From JAEUHZ01 sp964552795 (GTDB taxonomy: Bacteria > Planctomycetota > UBA1135 > GCA-002686595), in contig CAZKIO010000020.1 in NCBI GenBank assembly GCA_964552795.1, positions 6,868 to 70,867 of the forward strand: 64,000 nt of DNA, read 5' to 3'. The notes below the pieces were generated by a model. The model saw nothing but the letters and a program-made list of their open reading frames with translations. It did no database searches and was not told where the DNA came from. This document shows, piece after piece, positions 8,230-15,430 of this stretch. The position numbers were made by a program, and so were the translations under genes. Positions within the stretch are counted from its first letter, which is position 1. Every line of letters starts with the position of its first letter.

Positions 8230-8814
8230 TCAGTTCTTCCCCTTGCCCTTGGTCTCGCGGGTCTGGAACGGCATCCCCAGTTCCTTGAGCAGCGCGTGGC
8301 CGCGCTCGTCGGTCCCGGCCGTGGTCACGAAGGTGATGTGCATCCCCTGCTGGAAGTCGATCTTGTCGAAGTCGATCTCGGGGAACACCGACTGTTCGGA
8401 GAGGCCGAGGGTGTAGTTGCCGCGGCCGTCGAGCTTGTCCTTCACGCCGCGGAAGTCGCGGATACGCGGCAGGACGACGCTCATCAGGCGGTCGGCGAAC
8501 TCCCACATGCGCTGGCGGCGCAGCGTCACCTTGCAGGCGATCGGCATGCCCTCGCGCAGCTTGAAGCCCGAGATGGCCTTCTTGGCCTTGCGGATGACCG
8601 GGCGCTGGCCGGCGATGATCGCCAGGTCCTTGGCGGCCTGGTCCACGCGCGCCTTGTTCTCGACGGCGCCCGTGACGCCCATGTCGATGACGATCTTCAG
8701 GAGGCGCGGGACCGCGTTGTCGTTCTCGATCTTGAAGCGCTCGCGCAGGCGCCCGCGCACTTCGGTGTCGTACTTCACCTTCAGCCGGGGCTGGATGCTT
8801 TCGACCTTGGCCAT
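8230..8814 (-). CDS. rplE: Large-subunit ribosomal protein L5
   Basis: 194 residues with the L5 blocks VPRLLKIVIDMGVTGA, DLAIIAGQRPVIRKAKKAISGFKLREGMPIACKVTLR and the later FPEIDFDKIDFQQGMHITFVTTAG. L5 binds 5S rRNA and bridges to S13. The C-terminal tail is slightly longer than usual and lysine-rich. It follows rplX by five bases. Confidence 0.98.
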   Translation of the reverse strand: MAKVESIQPRLKVKYDTEVRGRLRERFKIENDNAVPRLLKIVIDMGVTGAVENKARVDQAAKDLAIIAGQRPVIRKAKKAISGFKLREGMPIACKVTLRRQRMWEFADRLMSVVLPRIRDFRGVKDKLDGRGNYTLGLSEQSVFPEIDFDKIDFQQGMHITFVTTAGTDERGHALLKELGMPFQTRETKGKGKN

Positions 8815-8819
8815 GATGC

Positions 8820-9119
8820 TCAGCGACCTTTGCCCTTCTCGGCGCGCGCCTGGCTCTTCTCGACGCGGACCGGCGCACGGCGCGTGCGCTTGTTCGTCTC
8901 GGGGTCGACGTGCATGACGTTGCTCGCGTGGATCGCGATCTCCTTCTGCACGCGCTCGCCCTTCTGGTTCTTGGCGTCGGGCTTCTTGTGCTTGGTGCGC
9001 ACGTTGACGCCCTCGACCACCACGCGTCCCGCGGAGCGCAGGACCTCCTTCACGACGCCCTGGCGGCCGCGGTCGTTGCCGCTGATGACCACCACGGTGT
9101 CCCCACGGCGGATCTTCAT
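8820..9119 (-). CDS. rplX: Large-subunit ribosomal protein L24
   Basis: 99 residues from ATG 9119: MKIRRGDTVVVISGNDRGRQG is the KOW motif, followed by VVVEGVNVRTKHKKP, both diagnostic of L24. L24 is an assembly initiator for the 50S subunit. The start overlaps the rplN stop by one base (TGATG). The C-terminus is basic and somewhat longer than in short L24 proteins. Confidence 0.97.
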   Translation of the reverse strand: MKIRRGDTVVVISGNDRGRQGVVKEVLRSAGRVVVEGVNVRTKHKKPDAKNQKGERVQKEIAIHASNVMHVDPETNKRTRRAPVRVEKSQARAEKGKGR

Positions 9120-9487
9120 CACACCACCTCCTGGGCGAGCGAGATGATCTTCATGTAGTTGCGGTCGCGCAGCTCGCGCGCCACGGCGCCGAAGATGCGC
9201 GTGCCCTTGGGGTTGCCCTCGGGGTCCACGAACACCAGCGCGTTCTGGTCGAAGCGCACGTACGAGCCGTCGGCGCGGCGCGTGTTCTTCTTGCAGCGCA
9301 CGATCACGCCCTTGGCGACCGTGCCGGCCTTGAGCTCCGATCCCGGCAGCGCCTTCTTGACGCTGACGACGATGACGTCGCCCAGGCCGGCGTAGCGCCG
9401 GTGGGTGCCGCCCAGGACCTTGATGCACTGGACGAGCTTGGCGCCGGTGTTGTCGGCGACGTCCAGGAACGTCTGCATCTGGATCAC
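9119..9487 (-). CDS. rplN: Large-subunit ribosomal protein L14
   Basis: 122 residues beginning at GTG 9487: (M)IQMQTFLDVADNTGAKLVQCIKVLGG, an exact L14 opening, with GDVIVVSVKKALPG and the terminal RDRNYMKIISLAQEVV. The GTG overlaps the rpsQ stop as GTGA, which together with the family N-terminus decides the start. L14 forms bridge B8 with 16S rRNA. Confidence 0.97.
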   Translation of the reverse strand: MIQMQTFLDVADNTGAKLVQCIKVLGGTHRRYAGLGDVIVVSVKKALPGSELKAGTVAKGVIVRCKKNTRRADGSYVRFDQNALVFVDPEGNPKGTRIFGAVARELRDRNYMKIISLAQEVV

Positions 9488-9786
9488 GACACGCCTCCCT
9501 CGGGGTTGAAGTCGATCTGGCCGGCGGGCAGGGCGGCCTCGACCACCCGCAGCAGGCGGAAGCGCTTGAGACGGCTCATGGGCCGGCACTCCTCGATCTC
9601 GACGCGGTCGCCCACGTGGGCTTCGCCGCGCTCGTCGTGAGCGTGGTACTTCTTGTGCTTGCGCAGGTACTTGCCGTACTTCGCGTGCCGGTAGGTGCGC
9701 GTGACGAGGACGGTGATGGTCTTGGCCATCTTCTCGCTCGTCACGACGCCTTCCACGATGCGTCGGCGGTTGCGTGTGGTCGTCAT
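9484..9786 (-). CDS. rpsQ: Small-subunit ribosomal protein S17
   Basis: 100 residues: RRIVEGVVTSEKMAKTITVLVTRTYRHAKYGKYLRKHKKYHAHDE is the S17 OB-fold core, followed by GDRVEIEECRPMS. The C-terminal 20 residues form a slightly longer tail than E. coli S17. S17 is a primary 16S rRNA binder. It follows rpmC by 15 bases. Confidence 0.97.
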   Translation of the reverse strand: MTTTRNRRRIVEGVVTSEKMAKTITVLVTRTYRHAKYGKYLRKHKKYHAHDERGEAHVGDRVEIEECRPMSRLKRFRLLRVVEAALPAGQIDFNPEGGVS

Positions 9787-9801
9787 GGGATTCGCCCGGC
9801 G

Positions 9802-10032
9802 CTACTTCTGGCCGGCCTTGCCGCGGCGGTCGCCGCCGCGGATGTTCTGGGTGCGTTCGTTCGCGATGGTCTGGATGCGCGCGATGGTGCGCCGCAACTG
9901 CTGGATCGCCGCGGGGTTCTGCAGCGACTGCGTGGCGGAGCGAAAGCGCATGTCGAACAGCTCCTTGCGGTGCTTCTTCAGCTCGAACTCCAGCTCGTCG
10001 GGGTTCTTGCCGCGGATCTCGTCGATCTTCAT
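9802..10032 (-). CDS. rpmC: Large-subunit ribosomal protein L29
   Basis: 76 residues from ATG 10032: MKIDEIRGKNPDELEFELKKHRKELFDMRFRSATQSLQNPAAIQQLRRTIARIQTI gives the two-helix hairpin of L29. A basic C-terminal tail of about ten residues (GGDRRGKAGQK) is extra. L29 sits at the peptide exit. The start is supported by family length, since upstream in-frame sequence is the rplP gene in another frame. Confidence 0.96.
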   Translation of the reverse strand: MKIDEIRGKNPDELEFELKKHRKELFDMRFRSATQSLQNPAAIQQLRRTIARIQTIANERTQNIRGGDRRGKAGQK

Positions 10033-10064
10033 GGGTGCGTGTGGGGGCTGGGCGTGGGCCGGTC

Positions 10065-10484
10065 TCAGGTCGACGGGAGGCGGCGGATCAGCTTGACGCG
10101 GATGGGCATCTTGTGCGCCACGCGGTTGAAGGCGAGGCGCGCCTTCTCCTCGGTGACGCCGCCGAGTTCGTAGATGATCGAACCGGGCTTGATCTCGGCC
10201 GCCCAGAACTCGACCTCGCCCTTGCCGCTGCCCATCCGCACCTCGGCCGGCTTGGACGTGACGGGCTTGTGCGGGAACACGCGGATCCAGACGCGCGCGG
10301 CCCCGCCGGTGGCGCGGCTGGCGGCGACGCGGCCGGCCTCGATGGTCTTGGCCGGCAGCCAGGCGTAGTCCAGCGACTGCAGGCCGTAGTCGCCGAAGGC
10401 CACGCGATTGCCGCGCGTCGCCTCGCCCTTGAGCCGGCCCCGGTGGACCTTGCGGAACTTCGTCCGCTTGGGCATGAGTGCCAT
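10065..10484 (-). CDS. rplP: Large-subunit ribosomal protein L16
   Basis: 139 residues: MPKRTKFRKVHRGR, then FGDYGLQSLDYAWLPAKTIEAGR, RVWIRVFPHKPVTSKPAEVRMGSGKGEVEFW and GGVTEEKARLAFNRVAHKMPIR, all standard for L16, which lines the A-tRNA corridor. Two in-frame ATGs (10484 and 10475) are three codons apart. The first overlaps the rpsC TGA by one base and is used here. Confidence 0.97.
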   Translation of the reverse strand: MALMPKRTKFRKVHRGRLKGEATRGNRVAFGDYGLQSLDYAWLPAKTIEAGRVAASRATGGAARVWIRVFPHKPVTSKPAEVRMGSGKGEVEFWAAEIKPGSIIYELGGVTEEKARLAFNRVAHKMPIRVKLIRRLPST

Positions 10485-11227
10485 CAGGATGCTCCTTCCG
10501 TGCGCGCTTCACGCGCGGGTTGCGGGCGCGGGCTGCCGCGGCGCGCGCGCTCGGCGCGCGACGAGGACCCGGTGACCGAGCGGAAGTCGATCATCTTCCC
10601 GCGCTCGATGTCGCCCTTGTAGAGCCAGACCTTCACGCCGATCACGCCGTAGCTCGTGCGCGCGATGGCGGTGCCGTAGTCGACGTGCGCCTGGAGCGTC
10701 GAGAGCGGCACGCGGCCCTCGCGTTCCTTGGACTGCCGCGCCATCTCGGCGCCGCCCAGTCGGCCGTTGAGCTCGATCTTGATGCCGCGCGCGCCCGACT
10801 GCATCGTCGTCTGGATCGCGCGCTTGGTCGCGCGGCGGTAGGCCATGCGCTTCTCGAGCGCCTCGGCCACGCCCTCGGCGACCAGCTTGGCCTCCAGTTC
10901 GGGGCGCTTGACCTCCTGCAGCGTCAGGTGGACGGTCCCGCCGGTGATCTTCTGCAGGTCCTTCTTGAGCTCCTCGACGCGCACGCCCTTGCGCCCGACC
11001 AGGACGCCCGGCCGCGCGGTGTAGATCACGACGTGGACCGCGTCGGAGGTGCGCTCGATCTCGATGCGCGGGATCCCCGAGGAGTTGAAGTCCTTGGTGA
11101 CGTGGTCGCGGATCTTCTTGTCCTCCAGGAGGAGGTTGCCGAAGTCCTTCTTCTTGGCGTACCAGCGCGAGCGGAAGGGCTCGATGGTGCCCAGGCGGAA
11201 GCCGGTCGGGTGGATCTTCTGTCCCAT
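10484..11227 (-). CDS. rpsC: Small-subunit ribosomal protein S3
   Basis: 247 residues: MGQKIHPTGFRLGTIEPFRSRWYAKKKDF, a KH domain with LVGRKGVRVEELKKDLQ, and the C-terminal domain with GARGIKIELNGRLGGAEMARQSKEREGRVPLSTLQAHVDYG. The last 30 residues (after the GKMIDFR block) form a basic, low-complexity tail. S3 lines the mRNA entry tunnel. It follows rplV by 11 bases and overlaps rplP by one base. Confidence 0.98.
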   Translation of the reverse strand: MGQKIHPTGFRLGTIEPFRSRWYAKKKDFGNLLLEDKKIRDHVTKDFNSSGIPRIEIERTSDAVHVVIYTARPGVLVGRKGVRVEELKKDLQKITGGTVHLTLQEVKRPELEAKLVAEGVAEALEKRMAYRRATKRAIQTTMQSGARGIKIELNGRLGGAEMARQSKEREGRVPLSTLQAHVDYGTAIARTSYGVIGVKVWLYKGDIERGKMIDFRSVTGSSSRAERARRGSPRPQPAREARTEGAS

Positions 11228-11238
11228 GGTGTGTGCCC

Positions 11239-11622
11239 TCAGCCCTTCCCGGCCGGCAGGGGTTCTTCGGAGACCTCGCGCACCCGGACGGTCAGGTGGC
11301 TGAGCCGCTTGGCGAACGGCATGGCGCGGCCCTGCGGGCCCGGTCGCCAGCGCAGGCGGTCGTTGAGCAGCGGGCCGACGTCGGCGCGCGCGTCGCTGAC
11401 GTACAGGCGGTTGACGTTCACGTCCTCGTCCTGGCTGGCGTTGGCCACGGCCGAACGCAGCACCTTGAGGAAGAACGAGGCGCCGCGGTTGGGCGTGAAC
11501 TGCAGGAGCTCCAGCGCCTCGTTGACGCTGCGGCCGCGGATCAGCGTGGCGATCAGGCCGGCCTTGCGGGCCGTGATGCGCGCGAAGCGGTGCTTGGCGG
11601 TGAACTCGCGGTCGGCGCTCAC
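11239..11622 (-). CDS. rplV: Large-subunit ribosomal protein L22
   Basis: 127 residues starting at GTG 11622, overlapping the rpsS stop as GTGA. Core blocks are AKHRFARITARKAGLIATLIRGRSVNEALELLQFTPNRGA and FLKVLRSAVANA, ending in a beta hairpin that in this family reaches into the exit tunnel. The hairpin region (RWRPGPQGRAMPFAKRLSHLTVRV) fits. The extra C-terminal tail is short and acidic then basic. Confidence 0.96.
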   Translation of the reverse strand: MSADREFTAKHRFARITARKAGLIATLIRGRSVNEALELLQFTPNRGASFFLKVLRSAVANASQDEDVNVNRLYVSDARADVGPLLNDRLRWRPGPQGRAMPFAKRLSHLTVRVREVSEEPLPAGKG

Positions 11623-11912
11623 GGGGTACCTCCGCCGGGCTTGGTGTCTTCCTTGCGGTTGGTGTGGCCGCGGAACACGCGCGTGGGCGAGAACTCGCCC
11701 AGCTTGTGCCCGACCATGTCCTCGGTGACGAAGACCTTGATGTGGTGCCGGCCGTTGTGGACCAGGAAGGTGTGCCCGATGAAGTCGGGCGGGATCGTGC
11801 TGCGTCGCGACCAGGTGGTGATCGGATCGCGCTTGCCGCTCTTCTTCTGCACCTCGACCTTGCGGGCCAGGTGGTCGTCGATGAACGGGCCTTTCTTGAG
11901 ACTGCGTGCCAT
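11619..11912 (-). CDS. rpsS: Small-subunit ribosomal protein S19
   Basis: 97 residues: MARSLKKGPFIDDHLARKV, then the family core ending HTFLVHNGRHHIKVFVTEDMVGHKLGEFSPTRVFRGH. These are textbook S19 blocks from the 30S head, where it pairs with S13. Its ATG lies 23 bases after the rplB stop. Confidence 0.98.
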   Translation of the reverse strand: MARSLKKGPFIDDHLARKVEVQKKSGKRDPITTWSRRSTIPPDFIGHTFLVHNGRHHIKVFVTEDMVGHKLGEFSPTRVFRGHTNRKEDTKPGGGTP

Positions 11913-11935
11913 GGTCGTGTTTCCCTAGCGCCCTC

Positions 11936-12778
11936 TCACTTCTGGTGCTTGCCCGCCTTGCGGCGCCGCAGGATGAACTTGTCCGTCGGGTGGTCCGGAC
12001 GGCGCGTCTTGCCGCCCTTGGCGAGCACCGCCGAGGGCGAGCACGGATGGCGTCCGCCGGCCGTGCGGCCTTCGCCGCCGCCCATCGGGTGGTCGACCGG
12101 GTTCATGGCCGTGCCGCGCACCGTCGGGCGGTGGCCCATGTGGCGCTTGCGGCCGGCCTTGCCCAGGCTGACGTTCTGGTGGTCGGTGTTGCCGACGCGA
12201 CCGATCGTCGCGCGGCACTGCACGTTGACCTTGCGCAGCTCGCCCGAGCTGAGCGTCAGGATCGCGTGGTCGCCCTCGCGCGCGGTGAGCTGCGAGACCG
12301 AGCCCGCCGAGCGGCACAACTGGCCGCCGCGGCCCGGCTGCAGCTCGATGTTGTGGATCTCGAGGCCGACGGGGATGTCGGCCAGCTTCATCGAGTTGCC
12401 CGGCGTGGGGTCCGAGCCCGGGCCCGACATCAGCGTCTGGCCCACGGTCACGCCCAGCGGCGCGATGATGTAGCGCTTCTCGCCGTCGGCGTAGTGCAGG
12501 AGCGCGATGTTCGCCGAGCGGTTGGGGTCGTACTCGATCGAGAAGACCTTGGCCGGGATGCCGTCCTTGTCGCGCCGGAAGTCGATCTTCCGGTACATGC
12601 GCTTGTTGCCGCCCGCGCGGTGGCGCCGCGTCAGGTGGCCGTGGTTGTTGCGGCCGCCGGTGCGGCTGATGCGCTCCAGCAGGCTCTTCTCCGGCGTGCG
12701 CCGGGTCAGCTCCGCGTAGTCCAGGACGGTGCCGAAGCGCCGGCCGGCGGATGTGGGTCGATAGCTCTTGATGCCCAT
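11936..12778 (-). CDS. rplB: Large-subunit ribosomal protein L2
   Basis: 280 residues, usual length. The N-terminus MGIKSYRPTSAGRR, the central RTGGRNNHGHLTRRHRAGG and IEYDPNRSANIALLHYADGEKRYI, and the C-terminal peptidyl-transferase loop VRGTAMNPVDHPMGGGEGR are all intact. The histidine in NPVDHP is the residue implicated near the peptidyl-transferase centre. It follows rplW by 19 bases. Confidence 0.99.
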   Translation of the reverse strand: MGIKSYRPTSAGRRFGTVLDYAELTRRTPEKSLLERISRTGGRNNHGHLTRRHRAGGNKRMYRKIDFRRDKDGIPAKVFSIEYDPNRSANIALLHYADGEKRYIIAPLGVTVGQTLMSGPGSDPTPGNSMKLADIPVGLEIHNIELQPGRGGQLCRSAGSVSQLTAREGDHAILTLSSGELRKVNVQCRATIGRVGNTDHQNVSLGKAGRKRHMGHRPTVRGTAMNPVDHPMGGGEGRTAGGRHPCSPSAVLAKGGKTRRPDHPTDKFILRRRKAGKHQK

Positions 12779-12797
12779 GGTCTCTTCCTTCGCGCGC

Positions 12798-13088
12798 TCA
12801 GAGGATCTCGATCGTGTCGCCCTCTTGGAGCGTCACCATGGCCTTCTTCCAGGCGGGCGAGAGGCCCGCCACCCAGCCGCGGCGCTTCACCTTCTGCGTG
12901 ACGCGCAGCGTGTTCACCGACAGCACCTTGACCTCGAACAGGCGCTGGATCGCCTCGCGGATCTCGGCCTTGTTGGCCTGGACCGGCACATGGAAGGTGT
13001 AGGCGTTGCGCTTCTGCTGGTCGTCGGTGGCCTTCTCGGTCACCACCGGCGCCTTCACGATCTGGTAGAGGTGGTCGAGGCTGCTCAC
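12798..13088 (-). CDS. rplW: Large-subunit ribosomal protein L23
   Basis: 96 residues from GTG 13088, which overlaps the rplD stop as GTGA. The sequence has LYQIVKAPVVTEKA at the N-terminus, the block VQANKAEIREAIQRLFEVKVLSVNTL, and a C-terminal tail ending GDTIEIL. L23 docks trigger factor and SRP at the tunnel exit. Upstream in-frame sequence is a frame-shadow of rplD, so the GTG is the only reasonable start. Confidence 0.96.
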   Translation of the reverse strand: MSSLDHLYQIVKAPVVTEKATDDQQKRNAYTFHVPVQANKAEIREAIQRLFEVKVLSVNTLRVTQKVKRRGWVAGLSPAWKKAMVTLQEGDTIEIL

Positions 13089-13720
13089 GCTTGTGCTCCT
13101 GCGCCACGGCCGACGCGCTGCGCCAGCGCTTCCAGCGCGGCCTTCTCGGCGATCACGGTTCCGCCCGTCACGACGTCGCGCGCGTTCAGCTCGGCGGCGG
13201 TGCGCACGGTGACGCCGGGGAAGTTGCGGAAGGACTTCCAGACGTTGGGGTTGGGCTCGGACAGGACGACCAGCGCGTGCCGCGGGGTCCCCAGGTCGGC
13301 CAGGAGCTGGCGCACGGCCTTGGACGAGGGCTTGTCGAGCTTGGGCAGCGTGGCGACCACGACCTCGGAGTCGCGCAGCTTGCCCAGCATGGCCGTGCGC
13401 AGCGCGACGCGGCGCGCGGTGCGCGGCATGTGGTACGAGAAGTCGCGCGGGTGCGGCCCGAAGACCGTGCCGCCGCCGCGCCACAGGGGCGACTTCTTGT
13501 CGCCGGCGCGCGCGCGGCCGGTGTGCTTCTGCTTCCAGGGCTTCTTGCCCGAGCCGTGCACCTCGCTGCGGCCCTTGACCTTGGCCGTCCCCTGGCGCGA
13601 GTTCGCGTGGTACATGACCACGGCGTCCTTGAGCGTGCGGAACAGCACCTTCTCGCCGAAGGGGGCGGCGTCGAACTCGGCCGTGCCGAGCTTGCCACCC
13701 GTGTAACTCTGGATCTTCAT
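13085..13720 (-). CDS. rplD: Large-subunit ribosomal protein L4
   Basis: 211 residues from ATG 13720. The extended internal loop (KPWKQKHTGRARAGDKKSPLWRGGGTVFGPHPRDFSYHMPR) is the diagnostic L4 arm that lines the exit tunnel. The flanking Rossmann-like domain is complete and ends just before the GTGA overlap with rplW. In E. coli L4 also represses the S10 operon. A structured 299-base spacer lies just upstream between rpsJ and rplC (see 14538-14583). Confidence 0.98.
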   Translation of the reverse strand: MKIQSYTGGKLGTAEFDAAPFGEKVLFRTLKDAVVMYHANSRQGTAKVKGRSEVHGSGKKPWKQKHTGRARAGDKKSPLWRGGGTVFGPHPRDFSYHMPRTARRVALRTAMLGKLRDSEVVVATLPKLDKPSSKAVRQLLADLGTPRHALVVLSEPNPNVWKSFRNFPGVTVRTAAELNARDVVTGGTVIAEKAALEALAQRVGRGAGAQA

Positions 13721-13740
13721 CGCTGTGCCCTCCGCGGCCC

Positions 13741-14385
13741 TCAGGCCTGCCTCTTGGCCGGGTAGCCGGTGCGCGCGGTGCAGACCTCGACGAACCCGTT
13801 GCAGGGTCCGCCGACCGATCCGCGCAGGTAGAGCAGGTTGCGCTCGGTGTCGACCTTCTCCACGCGCAGGTTCTTGGACGTGTGGCGCTCGTCGCCGTAG
13901 TGGCCGGGCAGGCGCTTGCCCTTGACGACCTTGCCGATGCGCTTGCTGGCCAGCGAGCCGGGCTGGCGCACGTTCATGCAGCCGTGCGTCTCGGGCCCGC
14001 GGCCGAAGCCGTGGCGCTTGATCGTGCCCGCGAAGCCGCGGCCCTTGGTGGTGCCGATCACGTCGACGATGTCGCCGACCTTGAACACGTCGCACTGGAT
14101 CGTGTCGCCGACCTTCCTGTCGGCGGGAGCGGTCAGGCGCTCCTCGCGCAGGAAGCGCTGCGGGGCCACGCCGATCTTCTTGAACAGGCCCAGCTGCGGC
14201 TTGCGCACGCGCTTGTCGGACGTGGCGCCCCACCCGAGCTGGACGGCGTCGTAGCCCTCGCGCTCGCGGTTCTTGACCTGCGTGACCGTGCACGGACCGA
14301 CCTCGACGACGGTCACTCCCGTGACCGTGCCGTCCTCAGCGAACAGCTGAGTCATTCCGCGCTTGCGTCCTAGGATCAGCGTCAT
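13741..14385 (-). CDS. rplC: Large-subunit ribosomal protein L3
   Basis: 214 residues from ATG 14385: MTLILGRKRGMTQLFAEDGTV, then FKVGDIVDVIGTTKGRGFAGTIKRHGFGRGPETHG, the L3 signature region that approaches the peptidyl-transferase centre, then GSLASKRIGKVVKGKRLPGHYG. L3 is an early 50S assembly protein. The start is fixed by the family N-terminus. Upstream lies a 299-base non-coding spacer before rpsJ, unusually long for this position. Confidence 0.97.
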   Translation of the reverse strand: MTLILGRKRGMTQLFAEDGTVTGVTVVEVGPCTVTQVKNREREGYDAVQLGWGATSDKRVRKPQLGLFKKIGVAPQRFLREERLTAPADRKVGDTIQCDVFKVGDIVDVIGTTKGRGFAGTIKRHGFGRGPETHGCMNVRQPGSLASKRIGKVVKGKRLPGHYGDERHTSKNLRVEKVDTERNLLYLRGSVGGPCNGFVEVCTARTGYPAKRQA

Positions 14386-14684
14386 GATGCCTCGAACTCC
14401 CATGTGCTCACCGGTTCGACCAGGTGGCGCCCCCATCGGGCGGCCTTGACGCCTGGCCACTCGGCGGCGCGCAGTCCCGCCGGACGGCGCGCGGACGACG
14501 AGTCCGACGTGCCGAGCGGTGAACGCTGCGTGCCGTTGGGAGCGCGTTGCGCCGGCCATGCCGGCGCGCGGTACCGCGCTCCCGTCACCCAGAGGTGGAA
14601 AAGAATCGTCTGCGTCGTGGACCGGACGGCCGCGCCGCCCTGCTCCCACGCGGCGCCGCGCATGCGGCCCCGCGCTCTCGGCCG
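14386..14684 (-). other. 299-base non-coding spacer between rpsJ and rplC
   Basis: In most S10 clusters rplC follows rpsJ closely. Here 299 bases intervene, with no ORF that resembles a protein: a 93-codon open frame over 14382-14663 is low-complexity and unlike any family I know. The spacer holds a strong nested stem-loop (14538-14583). No convincing sigma-70 promoter was found in it. It is probably an untranslated segment of the S10 mRNA. Confidence 0.6.
14538..14583 (-). promoter_or_regulatory. Nested stem-loop in the S10 operon, candidate autoregulatory or attenuator element
   Basis: An outer perfect 9-bp inverted repeat (14538-14546 with 14575-14583) encloses a second perfect 8-bp inverted repeat (14549-14556 with 14560-14567) closed by a three-base loop, with a small asymmetric internal loop between the stems. 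No uridine tract follows on the transcribed strand. The position upstream of rplC-rplD suggests control by a ribosomal protein such as L4. That is inference, since the E. coli L4 leader lies upstream of rpsJ instead. Confidence 0.45.
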
Positions 14685-14990
<306 letters not shown>

Positions 14991-15130
14991 GTAGTGTGCG
15001 GCAGGTGCGTGCGGTTCGTGCGTGCGGTCCGCCGCCGGGCCCGTCGAGGGCAGCGCGAGCGGTGGTCGTGTTCGGGGGGTCGCCTCCGCCGGCCGCGCGC
15101 CGGGCGCGGGAATGGCGGAAAGGGGCGAGG

Positions 15131-15159
15131 ACTCTAACCGCGCGCGCACCCCTCGTCAA
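15131..15159 (-). promoter_or_regulatory. Sigma-70-type promoter for the S10 cluster
   Basis: On the minus strand TTGACG (15159-15154) is followed after exactly 17 bases by TAGAGT (15136-15131). The -35 matches the consensus at five of six positions and the -10 at four of six. The predicted start near 15124 gives a leader of about 130 bases before rpsJ. The same TTGAC-type -35 occurs before rpsL (19059-19086) and before the tRNA cluster (33574-33601), which supports all three. Confidence 0.65.
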
Positions 15160-15168
15160 CGCCGCGCG

Positions 15169-15198
15169 GGTACTGTCCCAGCCCGTTGTGCCTTCCGG
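15169..15198 (+). repeat. Dispersed repeat, copy A (GGTACTGTCCC core)
   Basis: Starts GGTACTGTCCC and ends CTTCCGG. It is an inverted partner of copy B (15397-15427), the two agreeing over about 30 bases with one substitution and a small difference near the end. Seventeen bases including CGCGGGTACTGTCCCAG (15165-15181) also match copy C at 63946-63962 exactly. Copies A and B frame about 200 bases between fusA and rpsJ, so they could be arms of a bipartite REP-like element. Confidence 0.7.
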
Positions 15199-15396
15199 AT
15201 GCCGGCCGCCGAGCCCGCGCAGCCCCGCGACGGGCCGCTCGGCCGGGCGGGTGATGCGGCGTACGACCGACCCGCGACGCGCTCGGGATGGACGCCCGGG
15301 GGCGACGGCCGGTCCGGCCCCCCCCTTGCGACACCCGGTAGCCTCCCGCGGGATGCCCGTCGCGGGGCCGGGTGGAAGACCTGCCTGGACGCCCGC

Positions 15397-15427
15397 CCGG
15401 AAAAGCACAACGGGCCGGGACAGTACC
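15397..15427 (-). repeat. Dispersed repeat, copy B, just after the fusA stop codon
   Basis: Reading in the fusA sense direction, the GGTACTGTCCC core begins three bases after the fusA stop codon and the element ends TTTTCCGG. It is the inverted partner of copy A. Copy C starts in the same relation to the fliN stop. The pyrimidine-rich end and the placement suggest a role in 3' end formation, or preferred insertion after stop codons. Neither is proved. Confidence 0.7.
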
Positions 15428-15430
15428 GTC

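Larger units (their letters stand above)
14991..15430. other. 440-base spacer between fusA and rpsJ
   Basis: This non-coding stretch holds, in rpsJ transcription order, one copy of a dispersed repeat just after the fusA stop (15397-15427), about 200 bases of GC-rich sequence, a second inverted copy of the repeat (15169-15198), a sigma-70-type promoter (15131-15159) and the rpsJ leader. No tuf gene is present here, unlike in the E. coli str operon. Small open frames across it are low-complexity and rejected. Confidence 0.7.

Noticed and set aside
14382..14663. A 93-codon minus-strand frame between rpsJ and rplC
   Set aside because: It has no family resemblance, a Ser/Arg/Ala-rich composition and overlaps the nested stem-loop. 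It looks like chance in GC-rich spacer.
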